A DNA stretch of 64,000 bases, taken from contig JACKJG010000011.1 in NCBI GenBank assembly GCA_020638065.1, forward strand, positions 62,001 to 126,000, read 5' to 3'. Under the pieces are notes generated by a model. The model made no database searches. It saw nothing but the letters and a program-made list of their open reading frames with translations, and had not been told where the DNA came from. Positions 23,363 to 32,364 of this stretch are shown here, piece after piece; within the stretch, counting starts at the first letter, position 1; every line of letters starts with the position of its first letter. This DNA is from Hyphomicrobiaceae bacterium (GTDB lineage Bacteria > Pseudomonadota > Alphaproteobacteria > Rhizobiales > Devosiaceae). Position numbers and translations under genes: made by a program.

Positions 23363-25021
23363 ATGGCCGACCGCGAGTCGATGCAGGTTGATGTTGTCGT
23401 CGTTGGCGCCGGCCCGGCGGGCCTTTCCGCTGCCATCCGTCTGAAACAGAATGCGCTGAAATCGGGCAACGACGTTTCGATCGTCGTACTGGAAAAGGCT
23501 GCCGAAATTGGCGGGCACATCCTTTCCGGCGCCGTTATCGATCCTGTGGGCCTGAACGAACTGGTGCCGGACTGGCAGCAAAAAGGCGCTCCGCTCGCCA
23601 CGCAGGTGACCAGCGACCGGTTCCGCTACTTCACCTCGTCTCGGGCGTTTGACTTTCCAACGCCGCTTTTGCCGAAGCTTTTCTCCAACCACGGTTGTTA
23701 CATCGCCAGCCTGGGGGACCTCTGCCGTTGGCTGGGCGACGAGGCGGAAGCTTTGGGTGTCGATGTCTTCCCCGGCTTCGCCGCAACTGAATTGCTGGTC
23801 GATGACATGAATGTCGTCAAAGGCGTCGTCACCGGTGACATGGGCCGCGATCGAAATGGTGAGGAAACCTCGGGTTTCACGCCGGGCATGGAGCTTCACG
23901 CCCGCTACACGCTGATTGCCGAAGGCGCGCGCGGCTCTTTGGCCAAAAAGGCAATTGCCCGCTACCGCCTCGACCGCGAAGCCGATCCGCAGAAATTCGG
24001 GCTTGGCATCAAGGAAATCTGGCAGGTTGCTCCGGAAAACCATCGCGAAGGCCATGTCGAGCACATTCTCGGCTGGCCGCTCGACGATGCAACTGGCGGT
24101 GGCGGATTTGTCTATCATGCCGCCGGAAATCAGGTGATTGTGGGCCATGTGACCCATCTGAATTACACAAACCCGCACCTGTCGCCGTTTGATGAGTTTC
24201 AGCGCTTCAAAACCCATCCCGAAATGCGCAAACTGCTCGAGGGTGGCCAGCGCATTGCCTTTGGCGCCCGAGCGATGACCTCTGGCGGCTGGCAATCCGT
24301 GCCCGAACTGGCATTTCCCGGCGGGGCCTTGATCGGCTGTTCGGCCGGCTTCATGAACCTGCCGCGCATCAAGGGTTCGCACACTGCCATACTTTCCGGA
24401 ATGCGCACGGCGGATCTGTTCTCCGCCGCTCTGCTAGACGGCCGTGGCAACGATGTCATCGAGGATGCAAAGAACAAGGTGCTGGCGGGTGCGCTGCATG
24501 ACGAATTGCATCCGGTTCGAAACGCCAAGCCGCTTCTCAGCAGCTTTGGTACAATCGCCGGGACCGTGCTCACGGGCATCGATCTCTGGCTCCAGCAACT
24601 CCTCAAGTTCAGCCCCTTCGGCACCATGCACCACAAACATGCCGACAACGACACGTTGCATCTGGCCCGCAATAGCACTGAAATTCTCTATCCCAAGCCC
24701 GATGGTGTGCTGACGTTCGACCGCGCATCGTCGGTTTATCTGGCCAATATCGGGCACGACGAAAACCAGCCCGTTCACCTCAAGCTTGCGGATGCGTCCG
24801 TGCCCATCCGGCATAACCTGCCGCAATATGACGAGCCGGCACGCTTCTATTGCCCCGCCGGGGTTTACGAAGTGGTCAAGGACGCGTCCGGCATGCCCTC
24901 ATTCCGCATCAACGCGGCCAATTGCGTGCACTGCAAGACCTGTGACATCAAGGATCCGGCACAGAACATCACCTGGACGCCACCAGAAGGCGGCTCGGGC
25001 CCGAACTATCGCGGCATGTAG
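23363..25021 (+). CDS. Electron transfer flavoprotein-ubiquinone oxidoreductase, 552 aa
   Basis: Passes electrons from ETF to ubiquinone at the inner membrane. The N-terminal FAD Rossmann motif is VVGAGPAGLSAAIRLK; the region GIKEIWQV and GGGFVYHA are typical of the family; the C-terminal ferredoxin-like domain has four Cys (CPAGVYE and CVHCKTCDIKDP) for a 4Fe-4S cluster. Length matches mitochondrial and bacterial ETF-QO (about 550). It lies directly behind etfBA, so the complete chain from flavoprotein to quinone is made together, supporting fatty-acid and amino-acid oxidation. Confidence 0.96.
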   Translation: MADRESMQVDVVVVGAGPAGLSAAIRLKQNALKSGNDVSIVVLEKAAEIGGHILSGAVIDPVGLNELVPDWQQKGAPLATQVTSDRFRYFTSSRAFDFPTPLLPKLFSNHGCYIASLGDLCRWLGDEAEALGVDVFPGFAATELLVDDMNVVKGVVTGDMGRDRNGEETSGFTPGMELHARYTLIAEGARGSLAKKAIARYRLDREADPQKFGLGIKEIWQVAPENHREGHVEHILGWPLDDATGGGGFVYHAAGNQVIVGHVTHLNYTNPHLSPFDEFQRFKTHPEMRKLLEGGQRIAFGARAMTSGGWQSVPELAFPGGALIGCSAGFMNLPRIKGSHTAILSGMRTADLFSAALLDGRGNDVIEDAKNKVLAGALHDELHPVRNAKPLLSSFGTIAGTVLTGIDLWLQQLLKFSPFGTMHHKHADNDTLHLARNSTEILYPKPDGVLTFDRASSVYLANIGHDENQPVHLKLADASVPIRHNLPQYDEPARFYCPAGVYEVVKDASGMPSFRINAANCVHCKTCDIKDPAQNITWTPPEGGSGPNYRGM

Positions 25022-25089
25022 CTTCTATCGCCCATGTTGATTGTAACGCGGGTTGGTGATTTGATCCCGCCACCATTCGGGAGGCACAA

Positions 25090-25656
25090 ATGGTTCTGTT
25101 CATCCTTGGTCTGATCGTCTTTTTCGGCATCCATCACACCCGCCAGCTTGTGTCTGGTGTCCGCGACAATGCCATCGCCCGCTTTGGCCTCCAGGGATGG
25201 AAGGGCATCTACGCGCTTCTCAGTTTTGCCGGTATCGCCCTCATGGTGATCGGCTGGATGCAATGGCGCGTCGACGCGCCTGACGTCTACATCCAGCCCG
25301 ACTGGGGCCACTATGTCACCGAGCTTCTGGTCCTGATCGCCTTCGTTCTTCTGTCCGCGTCGAGCACGCCAACCGGATACATCAAGCAGTGGGTGGTCCA
25401 TCCCATGCTGATCGGCATCATCCTGTGGTCGGTGGGACACCTGTTTGCCAATGGCGATCTCGCATCGGTTCTGCTTTGGGGCGTGTTCGCGCTCTCCTCG
25501 ATCTGGCACATCATCGCTGCCGAAATGCGTCATGATCCGCATCCAAGGTCAAAAGGCTGGCAGGGCGACGTTGGCGCCGTGGCTATTGGCGTGATCTTCT
25601 ATTTCGTCTTCGGCTACTGGCTGCACGGCCTCCTGTTCGGGGTTTCGCCCTTTTAG
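25090..25656 (+). CDS. NnrU-family membrane protein, 188 aa
   Basis: Polytopic membrane protein with about five segments. The family signature is FFGIHHTRQLVSG at the start, HPMLIGIILWSVGHLFANGDLAS in the middle and HPRSKGWQGD near the end. NnrU was first described beside nitric-oxide reductase genes in rhizobia, and related 15-cis-zeta-carotene isomerases of plants share the fold and a haem. No denitrification genes are nearby, so the function here is not nitrogen-oxide-specific by context. Confidence 0.88.
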   Translation: MVLFILGLIVFFGIHHTRQLVSGVRDNAIARFGLQGWKGIYALLSFAGIALMVIGWMQWRVDAPDVYIQPDWGHYVTELLVLIAFVLLSASSTPTGYIKQWVVHPMLIGIILWSVGHLFANGDLASVLLWGVFALSSIWHIIAAEMRHDPHPRSKGWQGDVGAVAIGVIFYFVFGYWLHGLLFGVSPF

Positions 25657-25737
25657 GCGGCCGCAAGAATCTGCTTCAAATTTGGGCCCCACAGGTGTAG
25701 CAGCCTGCGCTGTTGAACCAACGTCCGGACCATTCCG

Positions 25738-26970
25738 ATGAACGTCTCTCCGCTCGCACCAAAAAGCTTTGCCAAACTCGGACCGCTCGCCGGCGTCGAG
25801 ATCGGAACCGCCGCTGCTGGAATCCGCTACAAGGGGCGCGAAGACGTCATGGTGATGCGCTTTTCCGAAGGCAGCCAGATCGCTGGCGTTTTCACCAAAT
25901 CGAGCACCGCCGGCGCGCCGGTTCAATGGTGCCGCCAGCACCTCGCACAGGGCGCGGTCGACGCCATCGTCGTCAATTCCGGCAATTCGAACGTCTTTAC
26001 CGGTGAAGCCGGGTTCGATTTCATCCGCAAGACTGTTGCGGCGGCGTCCGCAAGCTTGGGAGTCGGCACAGAAAAAGTGTTTGTCAGTTCCACCGGCGTC
26101 ATCGGCGAATTACCGCCCGCCGACCGCATGCAGGCTGGCGTCGAAATCGCGGCGGGCGGCCTTTCGGCCGACAACTGGGAGAAGGCGGCGCGCGCCATCA
26201 TGACGACGGACACGTTCCCGAAACTGGCAACGCTGACACGCAGGATCGGGGGTACTGACGTAACCTTCCACGGCATCGCCAAAGGCTCGGGCATGATCGC
26301 CCCGAACATGGCGACCATGCTGGTTTATCTTGCGACCGACGCCAACGTGGCGGCGCCCGTTCTTCAGGAAGCCTTGTCGCAGGCGGTGGACACAACCTTC
26401 AACGCCATCACCGTGGACAGCGACACTTCCACGTCCGACACGCTGTTGCTCGCCGCGACCTGTCAGGCAGATCATGCGCGCATCACTTCCCGGAAGGACG
26501 AGGGGTATGACATGCTGGCTGAAGCCGTGCACGCGCTTTGTCTCGAACTCGCGCACCTTGTGATCCGGGATGGGGAGGGCGCCACGAAATTCGCTGAAGT
26601 CCGTGTCAGTGGCGCGCGCGACAAGAACGAAGCCAAGAAGGTCGCGATGTCGATCGCCAATTCGCCACTGGTCAAGACCGCTTTGGCGGGCAGCGATCCG
26701 AACTGGGGCCGGATCATGATGGCGATCGGCAAGACCGATGTGCCGATCGACCAGTTGAAGCTGACCCTGGCCATCGGCGGCATTCCCGTCGCGGCAAACG
26801 GAACCCTGGTTCCGGGATATGACGAGGCGCCGGTCGCAGCCCACATGCGTGGTGACGAGGTCCGCATCGAGGTCGGGCTCGGCAATGCGGAGCCGGGCAG
26901 CGCCTTCACTGCGTGGACGTCCGATCTCACCCACGGTTATATCGACATCAATGTCGATTATCGCAGCTAA
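25738..26970 (+). CDS. argJ: Bifunctional glutamate N-acetyltransferase / N-acetylglutamate synthase ArgJ, 410 aa
   Basis: Moves acetyl from N-acetylornithine to glutamate, and can acetylate glutamate from acetyl-CoA, in arginine synthesis. The self-cleavage and catalytic site KGSGMIAPNMATML contains the nucleophilic Thr of ATML; the oxyanion-hole region is SSTGVIGELPP. The end GSAFTAWTSDLTHGYIDINVDYRS is the usual ArgJ C-terminus. Length is standard. Whether it is mono- or bifunctional cannot be told from sequence. Stand-alone gene with 81 nt upstream. Confidence 0.96.
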   Translation: MNVSPLAPKSFAKLGPLAGVEIGTAAAGIRYKGREDVMVMRFSEGSQIAGVFTKSSTAGAPVQWCRQHLAQGAVDAIVVNSGNSNVFTGEAGFDFIRKTVAAASASLGVGTEKVFVSSTGVIGELPPADRMQAGVEIAAGGLSADNWEKAARAIMTTDTFPKLATLTRRIGGTDVTFHGIAKGSGMIAPNMATMLVYLATDANVAAPVLQEALSQAVDTTFNAITVDSDTSTSDTLLLAATCQADHARITSRKDEGYDMLAEAVHALCLELAHLVIRDGEGATKFAEVRVSGARDKNEAKKVAMSIANSPLVKTALAGSDPNWGRIMMAIGKTDVPIDQLKLTLAIGGIPVAANGTLVPGYDEAPVAAHMRGDEVRIEVGLGNAEPGSAFTAWTSDLTHGYIDINVDYRS

Positions 26971-27044
26971 CCGCGAACAATTGCATTCGAGGGATTGCGC
27001 CACTATGTTGCGCGCCAATCGCCTGATCGACCCGGATTTTCCCC

Positions 27045-27815
27045 ATGTCTGAAGAAACCATTTTCCAGGAAGTCTCCGAAGAGCTCCGCTCCGAACGGAT
27101 GCGCAACCTTTGGCGCAGATACGGCCCCTGGATTATCGGTGTAGCCGTTCTGATCGTTGTTGGTGTTGCCGCCAACGAGGGCTGGCAATGGTATAAGAAC
27201 TCGGTCGCTGCCGCCTCATCTGACAAGTTCTATTCTGCCATTCAGGCGCTCGATGACGGCGACATTGCCGACGCTCAGTCGCGGCTCAACGAGACGATTG
27301 CCGACGGCGTTGACGGCTATCCCGATCTCGCGCGTTTTGCGCAGGCCGCCATTCTGGCCGAGCAGGGAGAAAGAAAGGCTGCGCTTGCGGCCTACGATTC
27401 CCTGTCCACCACGCTTTCTGATCCCGATCTGCGCGATCTGGCAGCCCTTCAGGCCGTTTCGCTGATGGTTGACGATGGCGATGTCGGCGCGGTCGAAGCG
27501 CGGCTGACCGCCTTGCTCGCCCCGGACAATGGTTTGCACAATGTTGCGCGCGAATTGCTCGCGCTCACCCAATATGCGGCTGGCGACAAGCAGGCGGCGC
27601 ACCAGACCTTCTCGCAAATCAAGGCCGATCCGCTGGCCGGTCAGAACCAGTTGCAGCGCATCGAATTGTTCGACGCGCAGCTCACCGCCGAAGGGGTCGT
27701 CGAAGAAACGGATGCGCCATCCGCGGATACCAGCGCAAACAGTGCTGACGTTGCGGCCAACCCCGGCGAAACCCCCGCCGATAATGCTGCCGCAGCCAGT
27801 GACGCCGCCAACTAG
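27045..27815 (+). CDS. YfgM-like membrane-anchored TPR protein, 256 aa
   Basis: One N-terminal membrane segment (WIIGVAVLIVVGVAANEGW, about 29-48) after a short cytoplasmic stretch, then helical repeats in the periplasm. The layout and the stretch LRSERMRNLWRRYGPWIIG match the YfgM/TPR_21 group that in E. coli associates with the Sec translocon and chaperones. The last 35 residues are an acidic, Ala/Asn-rich tail. It lies 37 nt before der; E. coli yfgM is also close to der (yfgM-bamB-der), here without bamB. Confidence 0.8.
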   Translation: MSEETIFQEVSEELRSERMRNLWRRYGPWIIGVAVLIVVGVAANEGWQWYKNSVAAASSDKFYSAIQALDDGDIADAQSRLNETIADGVDGYPDLARFAQAAILAEQGERKAALAAYDSLSTTLSDPDLRDLAALQAVSLMVDDGDVGAVEARLTALLAPDNGLHNVARELLALTQYAAGDKQAAHQTFSQIKADPLAGQNQLQRIELFDAQLTAEGVVEETDAPSADTSANSADVAANPGETPADNAAAASDAAN

Positions 27816-27852
27816 CCGCATCTGGCGGCATTCTTGAACTGGAGTTGGGCGC

Positions 27853-29277
27853 ATGTCCGTCCGCGTTGCCATTGTCGGGCGCCCGAATGTCGGCAAATCG
27901 ACCCTGTTCAACCGGCTGGTCGGCCAACGCCTCGCACTGGTTGACGATCGTCCGGGCGTCACCCGCGACCGCCGCGAAGGCGAGGGCCGTATCGGTGCGC
28001 TGACCTTCACCGTCGTCGATACAGCGGGATTCGAGGACGCCACTGACAATTCTCTTGAGGCGCGCATGCGCCGACAGACCGAAGCGGCCATTCGCGAGGC
28101 CGATCTGATCCTGTTCATGATCGATGCCCGGTCCGGCGTCACACCGCTGGATGAGCAGTTTGGCCAATTGCTGCGCCGTGCCGACAAGCCGGTTCATCTG
28201 GTTGCCAACAAAGCGGAGGGCAGAGCGGCCGACGCCGGGCTTTTGGAAGCCTATTCGCTCGGGTTGGGCGAGCCGGTGCCGCTAAGCGCCGAGCATGGCC
28301 TGGGTCTCTCCGATCTGCACGACATCATTCTCGATATGGTCGAGGCACGACAGGCCGAGGAAGAGACGCAAGAAGAGGATTTCACCCTCAGCATGCCGGA
28401 AACAGAGGTCGATATTGACCCGGACGACGAGAGCGTCGCTCGCTGGGATCCGACGCGCGCGCTCAATCTGGCCATTGTCGGGCGGCCGAATGTCGGCAAA
28501 TCCACCCTGATCAACACTCTGGTCGGTGAAGACCGGCTGCTGACCGGCCCGGAAGCAGGCATCACCCGAGACTCCATCATGGTGCCCTGGCACTGGCACG
28601 ACCGCGAAATCCGGCTGGTCGATACCGCAGGCATGCGCCGCCGCGCCAAAGTGCAGGAAAAGCTTGAAAAACTGGCCGTAAGTGACTCTTTGCGCTCGAT
28701 ACAATATGCCGAAATCGTGGTGCTGATGATCGATGCGACCCAACCTTTCGAAAAGCAGGACCTGCAGCTTGCCGACCTGGTGGAACGTGAAGGGCGGGGC
28801 CTGGTCATCGCCATCAACAAGTGGGATCTGGTCAAGGACAAGAATGCCGTGTTGGCGGACCTGCGCGAGGCCTGCGAGCGGCTCCTGCCGCAACTGCGCG
28901 GCGTACCGCTGGTTACTCTGTCCGGCCTGCGCGGTACCAATATCCCGAAGCTCATGCAGGCCGTCCTCGACATCGAAAGGCGCTGGAATACCCGCATTTC
29001 GACGGCGCGCCTCAACCGTTGGCTCTCCGCCATGACCGAGGGACATCCGCCGCCCGCTGTCGCCGGCCGCCGCCTCAAGATCCGCTACGCCACTCAGGTG
29101 AAATCGCGCCCGCCGACCTTTGTGATTTTCTGTTCGCGCCCCGACGCGCTGCCCAAATCCTATCTGCGCTACCTGACCAACGGCCTGCGCGACACGTTCG
29201 ACATGCCGGGCACGCCCATTCGCATCTGGGTGCGGGCAGGGGACAATCCCTATGTCAAAGGCGACAAGAAGCGCTGA
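27853..29277 (+). CDS. der: Ribosome biogenesis GTPase Der (EngA), 474 aa
   Basis: Tandem GTPase needed for 50S assembly. Two G domains each show the P-loop GRPNVGKS (about residues 9-16 and 212-219) and the G3 motif DTAG; a KH-like domain makes up the C-terminal 110 residues. An acidic linker (EEETQEEDFTLSMPETEVDIDPDDE) joins the G domains. Length is normal for alphaproteobacteria. The region after the stop contains a repeat-family element. Confidence 0.97.
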   Translation: MSVRVAIVGRPNVGKSTLFNRLVGQRLALVDDRPGVTRDRREGEGRIGALTFTVVDTAGFEDATDNSLEARMRRQTEAAIREADLILFMIDARSGVTPLDEQFGQLLRRADKPVHLVANKAEGRAADAGLLEAYSLGLGEPVPLSAEHGLGLSDLHDIILDMVEARQAEEETQEEDFTLSMPETEVDIDPDDESVARWDPTRALNLAIVGRPNVGKSTLINTLVGEDRLLTGPEAGITRDSIMVPWHWHDREIRLVDTAGMRRRAKVQEKLEKLAVSDSLRSIQYAEIVVLMIDATQPFEKQDLQLADLVEREGRGLVIAINKWDLVKDKNAVLADLREACERLLPQLRGVPLVTLSGLRGTNIPKLMQAVLDIERRWNTRISTARLNRWLSAMTEGHPPPAVAGRRLKIRYATQVKSRPPTFVIFCSRPDALPKSYLRYLTNGLRDTFDMPGTPIRIWVRAGDNPYVKGDKKR

Positions 29278-29279
29278 AG

Positions 29280-29379
29280 CGTTTCCAGGAATTGAGGCGC
29301 AGCGGCATTGATCCAGCGGATTGATGGCCCGCGAAACGGACTTCCAGTTGGGGACGCGATAAAACGGGAACCTAGAGCG
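29280..29379. repeat. Dispersed intergenic repeat, copy 1
   Basis: Between the ends of der and the SDR gene. The core CGAAACGGACTTCCAGTTGG to GGGACGCGATAAAACG (29332-29366) aligns by eye with the element at 39523-39558 at about 25 of 36 positions, and it ends in CTAGAGCG (29372-29379), the sequence that begins the other copy. The CTA of this string is the stop codon (TAG) of the minus-strand SDR gene. A left part starts GCGTTTCCAGGAATTG. Similar palindromic elements are widespread in Hyphomicrobiales. Confidence 0.6.
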
Positions 29380-30106
29380 TCCGGCTTTTGCCTTGACCGA
29401 TGTCGATGATCATGCCGGTTTCTGAAAAGTCCGGGCTGATTGTGTCGACGATTGCGGATGCCAGTTCACTTGGGTGCGGCAGGCTTTGCGGGTCTTCGCC
29501 CGGAAACGCCTTGGCCCGCATCTGGGTACGCACGGCACCCGGGTAGACAACGTTGGCCTTGATCGCCGTGTTGGCGAGTTCACCCGCATAACTTTTGACC
29601 AATGCGTTCACGGCCGCCTTGCTCGCCGCATAGAGCGACCAGAAGGGTTTCGCTGAGTCCGCTGCCGCGGATGAAAGCGCAGTGAAACGGCCGGCGTCGG
29701 ATTGCCGCAACAGCGGGTCGAGGGATCTGATCAACCGGAAGATCGAGGTCACGTTCACGTCCATGACGAGTTCGACGTCGTTGGGCGGAATGTGAGACAC
29801 CGGGCTGAGAATGCCCAAAGCCCCGGCATTGGCGATCACGCCATCCACCTTGCCCCAGCGCGCGTAGATTGCGCCGCCCAACTGGTCCAGGGCCTCGCCG
29901 TCACGCAGGTCAGCCGGCACCAGCGTTGCCGAATTGCCCATCGCGCGGATTTCGTCATCGAGGTCCTCAAGACCACCCACGGTCCGTGCCACGGCGATGA
30001 CATTCGCACCGCGAGCCGCGGCCTCACGGGCAGCGAAATAACCGATCCCGCGCGATGCGCCGGTGACGACCACCACGCGATCTTCAAGATCCCGCTTTTC
30101 TGCCAT
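29372..30106 (-). CDS. SDR-family oxidoreductase, 244 aa
   Basis: A classical short-chain dehydrogenase/reductase. The NAD(P)-binding motif TGASRGIGYFAA, the structural NAGALG, and the catalytic Tyr-x3-Lys in LYAASKAAV (with Ser in ALSSAAAD) are all present. The start at 30106 overlaps the purF stop by one base (TGATG), so it is translated with purF; in Hyphomicrobiales an SDR usually follows purF. The substrate is unknown. Its stop codon lies in a repeat element. Confidence 0.9.
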   Translation of the reverse strand: MAEKRDLEDRVVVVTGASRGIGYFAAREAAARGANVIAVARTVGGLEDLDDEIRAMGNSATLVPADLRDGEALDQLGGAIYARWGKVDGVIANAGALGILSPVSHIPPNDVELVMDVNVTSIFRLIRSLDPLLRQSDAGRFTALSSAAADSAKPFWSLYAASKAAVNALVKSYAGELANTAIKANVVYPGAVRTQMRAKAFPGEDPQSLPHPSELASAIVDTISPDFSETGMIIDIGQGKSRTL

Positions 30107-31614
30107 CAAATGGCTTCCTTGAGCATGGCGGCCTGTTTCGGCTTGGAACCGCTTTCACTTTCGCTGAGGTCCGTCAGCGGCGTCGGATAGTCGCCGGTGA
30201 AACAATGGTCGGTAAATTGCGGCCGGATGTCGTTGCGGGCCACACCATCCACCGCGTCGTACAGCCCCTCGATGCTGAGAAACTGCAGCGAATCCGCGCC
30301 GATGAAACGGCGCATATCGTCGAGGTTCGGATATTGGTTGGCCAGCAGTTTCTCCCGGTCGGGCGTGTCGATCCCGTAAAAATCAGGGTGAGTGATCGGC
30401 GGGCTCGCGACGCGGAGATGCACTTCTCTGGCTCCGGCATCGCGGATCATCTGCACGATTTTTACCGAAGTGGTGCCGCGCACGATGGAATCATCGACCA
30501 GCACAACGCGTTTGCCATCGATCATGGCGCGGTTGGCAGAGTGCTTCAGCCGCACACCCAGGGCCCGGATCGATTGGGTCGGTTCGATGAAGGTTCGGCC
30601 CACGTAATGATTTCGAATGATGCCATATTCGAACGGAATGCCCGACGCCTGCGAGAAACCCAGCGCCGCCGGCACGCCGCCATCGGGCACGGGAACCACC
30701 ACATCGGCTTCAAGAGGTGCTTCCTTGGCGAGGTTCTCACCCGAACGTTTGCGCACCGCATAAACGCTTCGCCCGCCCACGACGGAATCGGGCCGGGCAA
30801 AATAGACATATTCAAACAGGCAAAGCCGTTCCGGGCCTGCGTTGGGCAGCATTTGCGAGCGGATGGAAATGGCGCCATTTGGTTCGGCCTCACACACCAC
30901 GATCTCGCCCGGCTTCACGTCGCGGACATATTTCGCGCCGATAATTTCAAGCGCGCACGTCTCCGATGCAAAAACGGGCCGGCCGTCGAGATCGCCAAAG
31001 ACGAGGGGCCGGATGCCGTTGGGGTCGCGCGCGCCGATCAACTTGGTGCGTGTGAGGGCGACCATGGAATAGGCGCCCTCGACCTGTGATATGGCCTCGA
31101 CAAAACGATCTGCCGAGTTGCGCGATTTGGCACGGGCGATCAGATGCAGAACGACTTCACTGTCTGATGTCGACTGGCAGATGGCACCGCGCTCAATCAG
31201 CTCACGCCGCAAGTGCAGGCCGTTGGTCAGGTTGCCATTATGGGCAATGGCGATGCCTCCGGCATTCAGTTCCGCGAATAGCGGTTGCACGTTGCGCAGA
31301 ATAGTCTCGCCGGTTGTCGAATAACGCACATGGCCGATGGCTGTCCGGCCGGTCAATTGCTCGATCACGTCAGGGCTGGTGAAATGGTCGCCGACCAACC
31401 CGAGATGCCGCTCCATCCGGAACTGCCCATCGCCATAGGTAACGACGCCGGCCGCCTCCTGGCCGCGATGCTGCAAAGCGTGTAACCCAAGCGCGGTCAG
31501 CGCTGCCGCATCTTCGTGCCCGAGAATGCCGAACACGCCGCACTCTTCGCGCAACGTGTCGCCGTCAAGGTCAAACGGATCGAGGGTTTCGCGCAAGGCG
31601 TCCGACTTGGCCAA
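30106..31614 (-). CDS. purF: Amidophosphoribosyltransferase, 502 aa
   Basis: First enzyme of purine synthesis: makes phosphoribosylamine from PRPP and glutamine. The nucleophilic Cys is in LREECGVFGILG after a propeptide of about 23 residues. The PRPP motif VVLVDDSIVRGTTS and the glutaminase stretch IAHNGNLTNG are intact. I chose the TTG at 31614 because AAGGAG lies six bases upstream; GTGs at 31629 and 31641 would give longer propeptides. Four Cys typical of Fe-S type PurF were not checked one by one. It sits 40 nt after cvpA, which is linked to purF in many bacteria. Confidence 0.95.
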   Translation of the reverse strand: MAKSDALRETLDPFDLDGDTLREECGVFGILGHEDAAALTALGLHALQHRGQEAAGVVTYGDGQFRMERHLGLVGDHFTSPDVIEQLTGRTAIGHVRYSTTGETILRNVQPLFAELNAGGIAIAHNGNLTNGLHLRRELIERGAICQSTSDSEVVLHLIARAKSRNSADRFVEAISQVEGAYSMVALTRTKLIGARDPNGIRPLVFGDLDGRPVFASETCALEIIGAKYVRDVKPGEIVVCEAEPNGAISIRSQMLPNAGPERLCLFEYVYFARPDSVVGGRSVYAVRKRSGENLAKEAPLEADVVVPVPDGGVPAALGFSQASGIPFEYGIIRNHYVGRTFIEPTQSIRALGVRLKHSANRAMIDGKRVVLVDDSIVRGTTSVKIVQMIRDAGAREVHLRVASPPITHPDFYGIDTPDREKLLANQYPNLDDMRRFIGADSLQFLSIEGLYDAVDGVARNDIRPQFTDHCFTGDYPTPLTDLSESESGSKPKQAAMLKEAI

Positions 31615-31654
31615 TTGGCGCTCCTTCACTTCATGCGAAACGCCGTTTGGCGCG

Positions 31655-32251
31655 TCACGCATTCGCCGGCAATTCCACTTCGCCGGCATCGGTGCCCTGG
31701 TCGAGTTCGGCGGGCACCCCATCGCCCACTTCGCCGCCTGCGCCGCGATGGATAATGTCCGTCAACTGCTTTTCAAGATCGTCAGGCAGGGCCGCGATCA
31801 GCGTGTCACCCAGCGAATTGAGCATCGGCAGGCTGCGGGATTCGCTCGCCCATTTCGGCAGCGTGTCAGGCGGGAAAAGCCACTGACCGAAAATCACTAC
31901 AACGACCGCAATCAGAATGCCGCGCAGCGCACCAAAAATGAATCCAAGCGTCCGGTCCAATGGGCCGATCTTTGAATCCACCACGAAGTCGGCAATACGC
32001 ATCGTGAGAAGGTGCAGAATGATCAGCGAAACGATGAAGCTGACAATGACCGTCGTGATGTCGGCCACGATTGGCTCTTCGATATATCCTTGGGCGATCT
32101 CAGGATGGGCCTGCCACATCCACACCGCGAAAAGGGCGGAACCTGCCCAGGTCGCCAAAGAAAGAACTTCACGCGTCAACCCGCGCGCCGTCGCCAGAAT
32201 AGCGGAAATGAAAACGAGAATTCCGACGCCAACGTCGAATGCAGTCAGCAT
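31655..32251 (-). CDS. cvpA: CvpA-family membrane protein, 198 aa
   Basis: Four predicted membrane helices, with the family start FDVGVGILVFISAILATARGLTREVLSLATW and the segment KIGPLDRTLGFIFGALRGILI. CvpA is needed for colicin V export and for envelope stress tolerance in enterobacteria; biochemical activity is unknown. The last 45 residues are an acidic, disordered tail. Adjacent to purF as in E. coli. Confidence 0.93.
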   Translation of the reverse strand: MLTAFDVGVGILVFISAILATARGLTREVLSLATWAGSALFAVWMWQAHPEIAQGYIEEPIVADITTVIVSFIVSLIILHLLTMRIADFVVDSKIGPLDRTLGFIFGALRGILIAVVVVIFGQWLFPPDTLPKWASESRSLPMLNSLGDTLIAALPDDLEKQLTDIIHRGAGGEVGDGVPAELDQGTDAGEVELPANA

Positions 32252-32364
32252 ATGCTCAACTCACGCAACCAAGGAAACCGGCTCCCGTTTAACCACAATC
32301 TGTGGCAATTCCAAGCTTCACCTGTGATCTGTCCGCAACTTTGCGGCCAAGGCCATTCAGGCTG

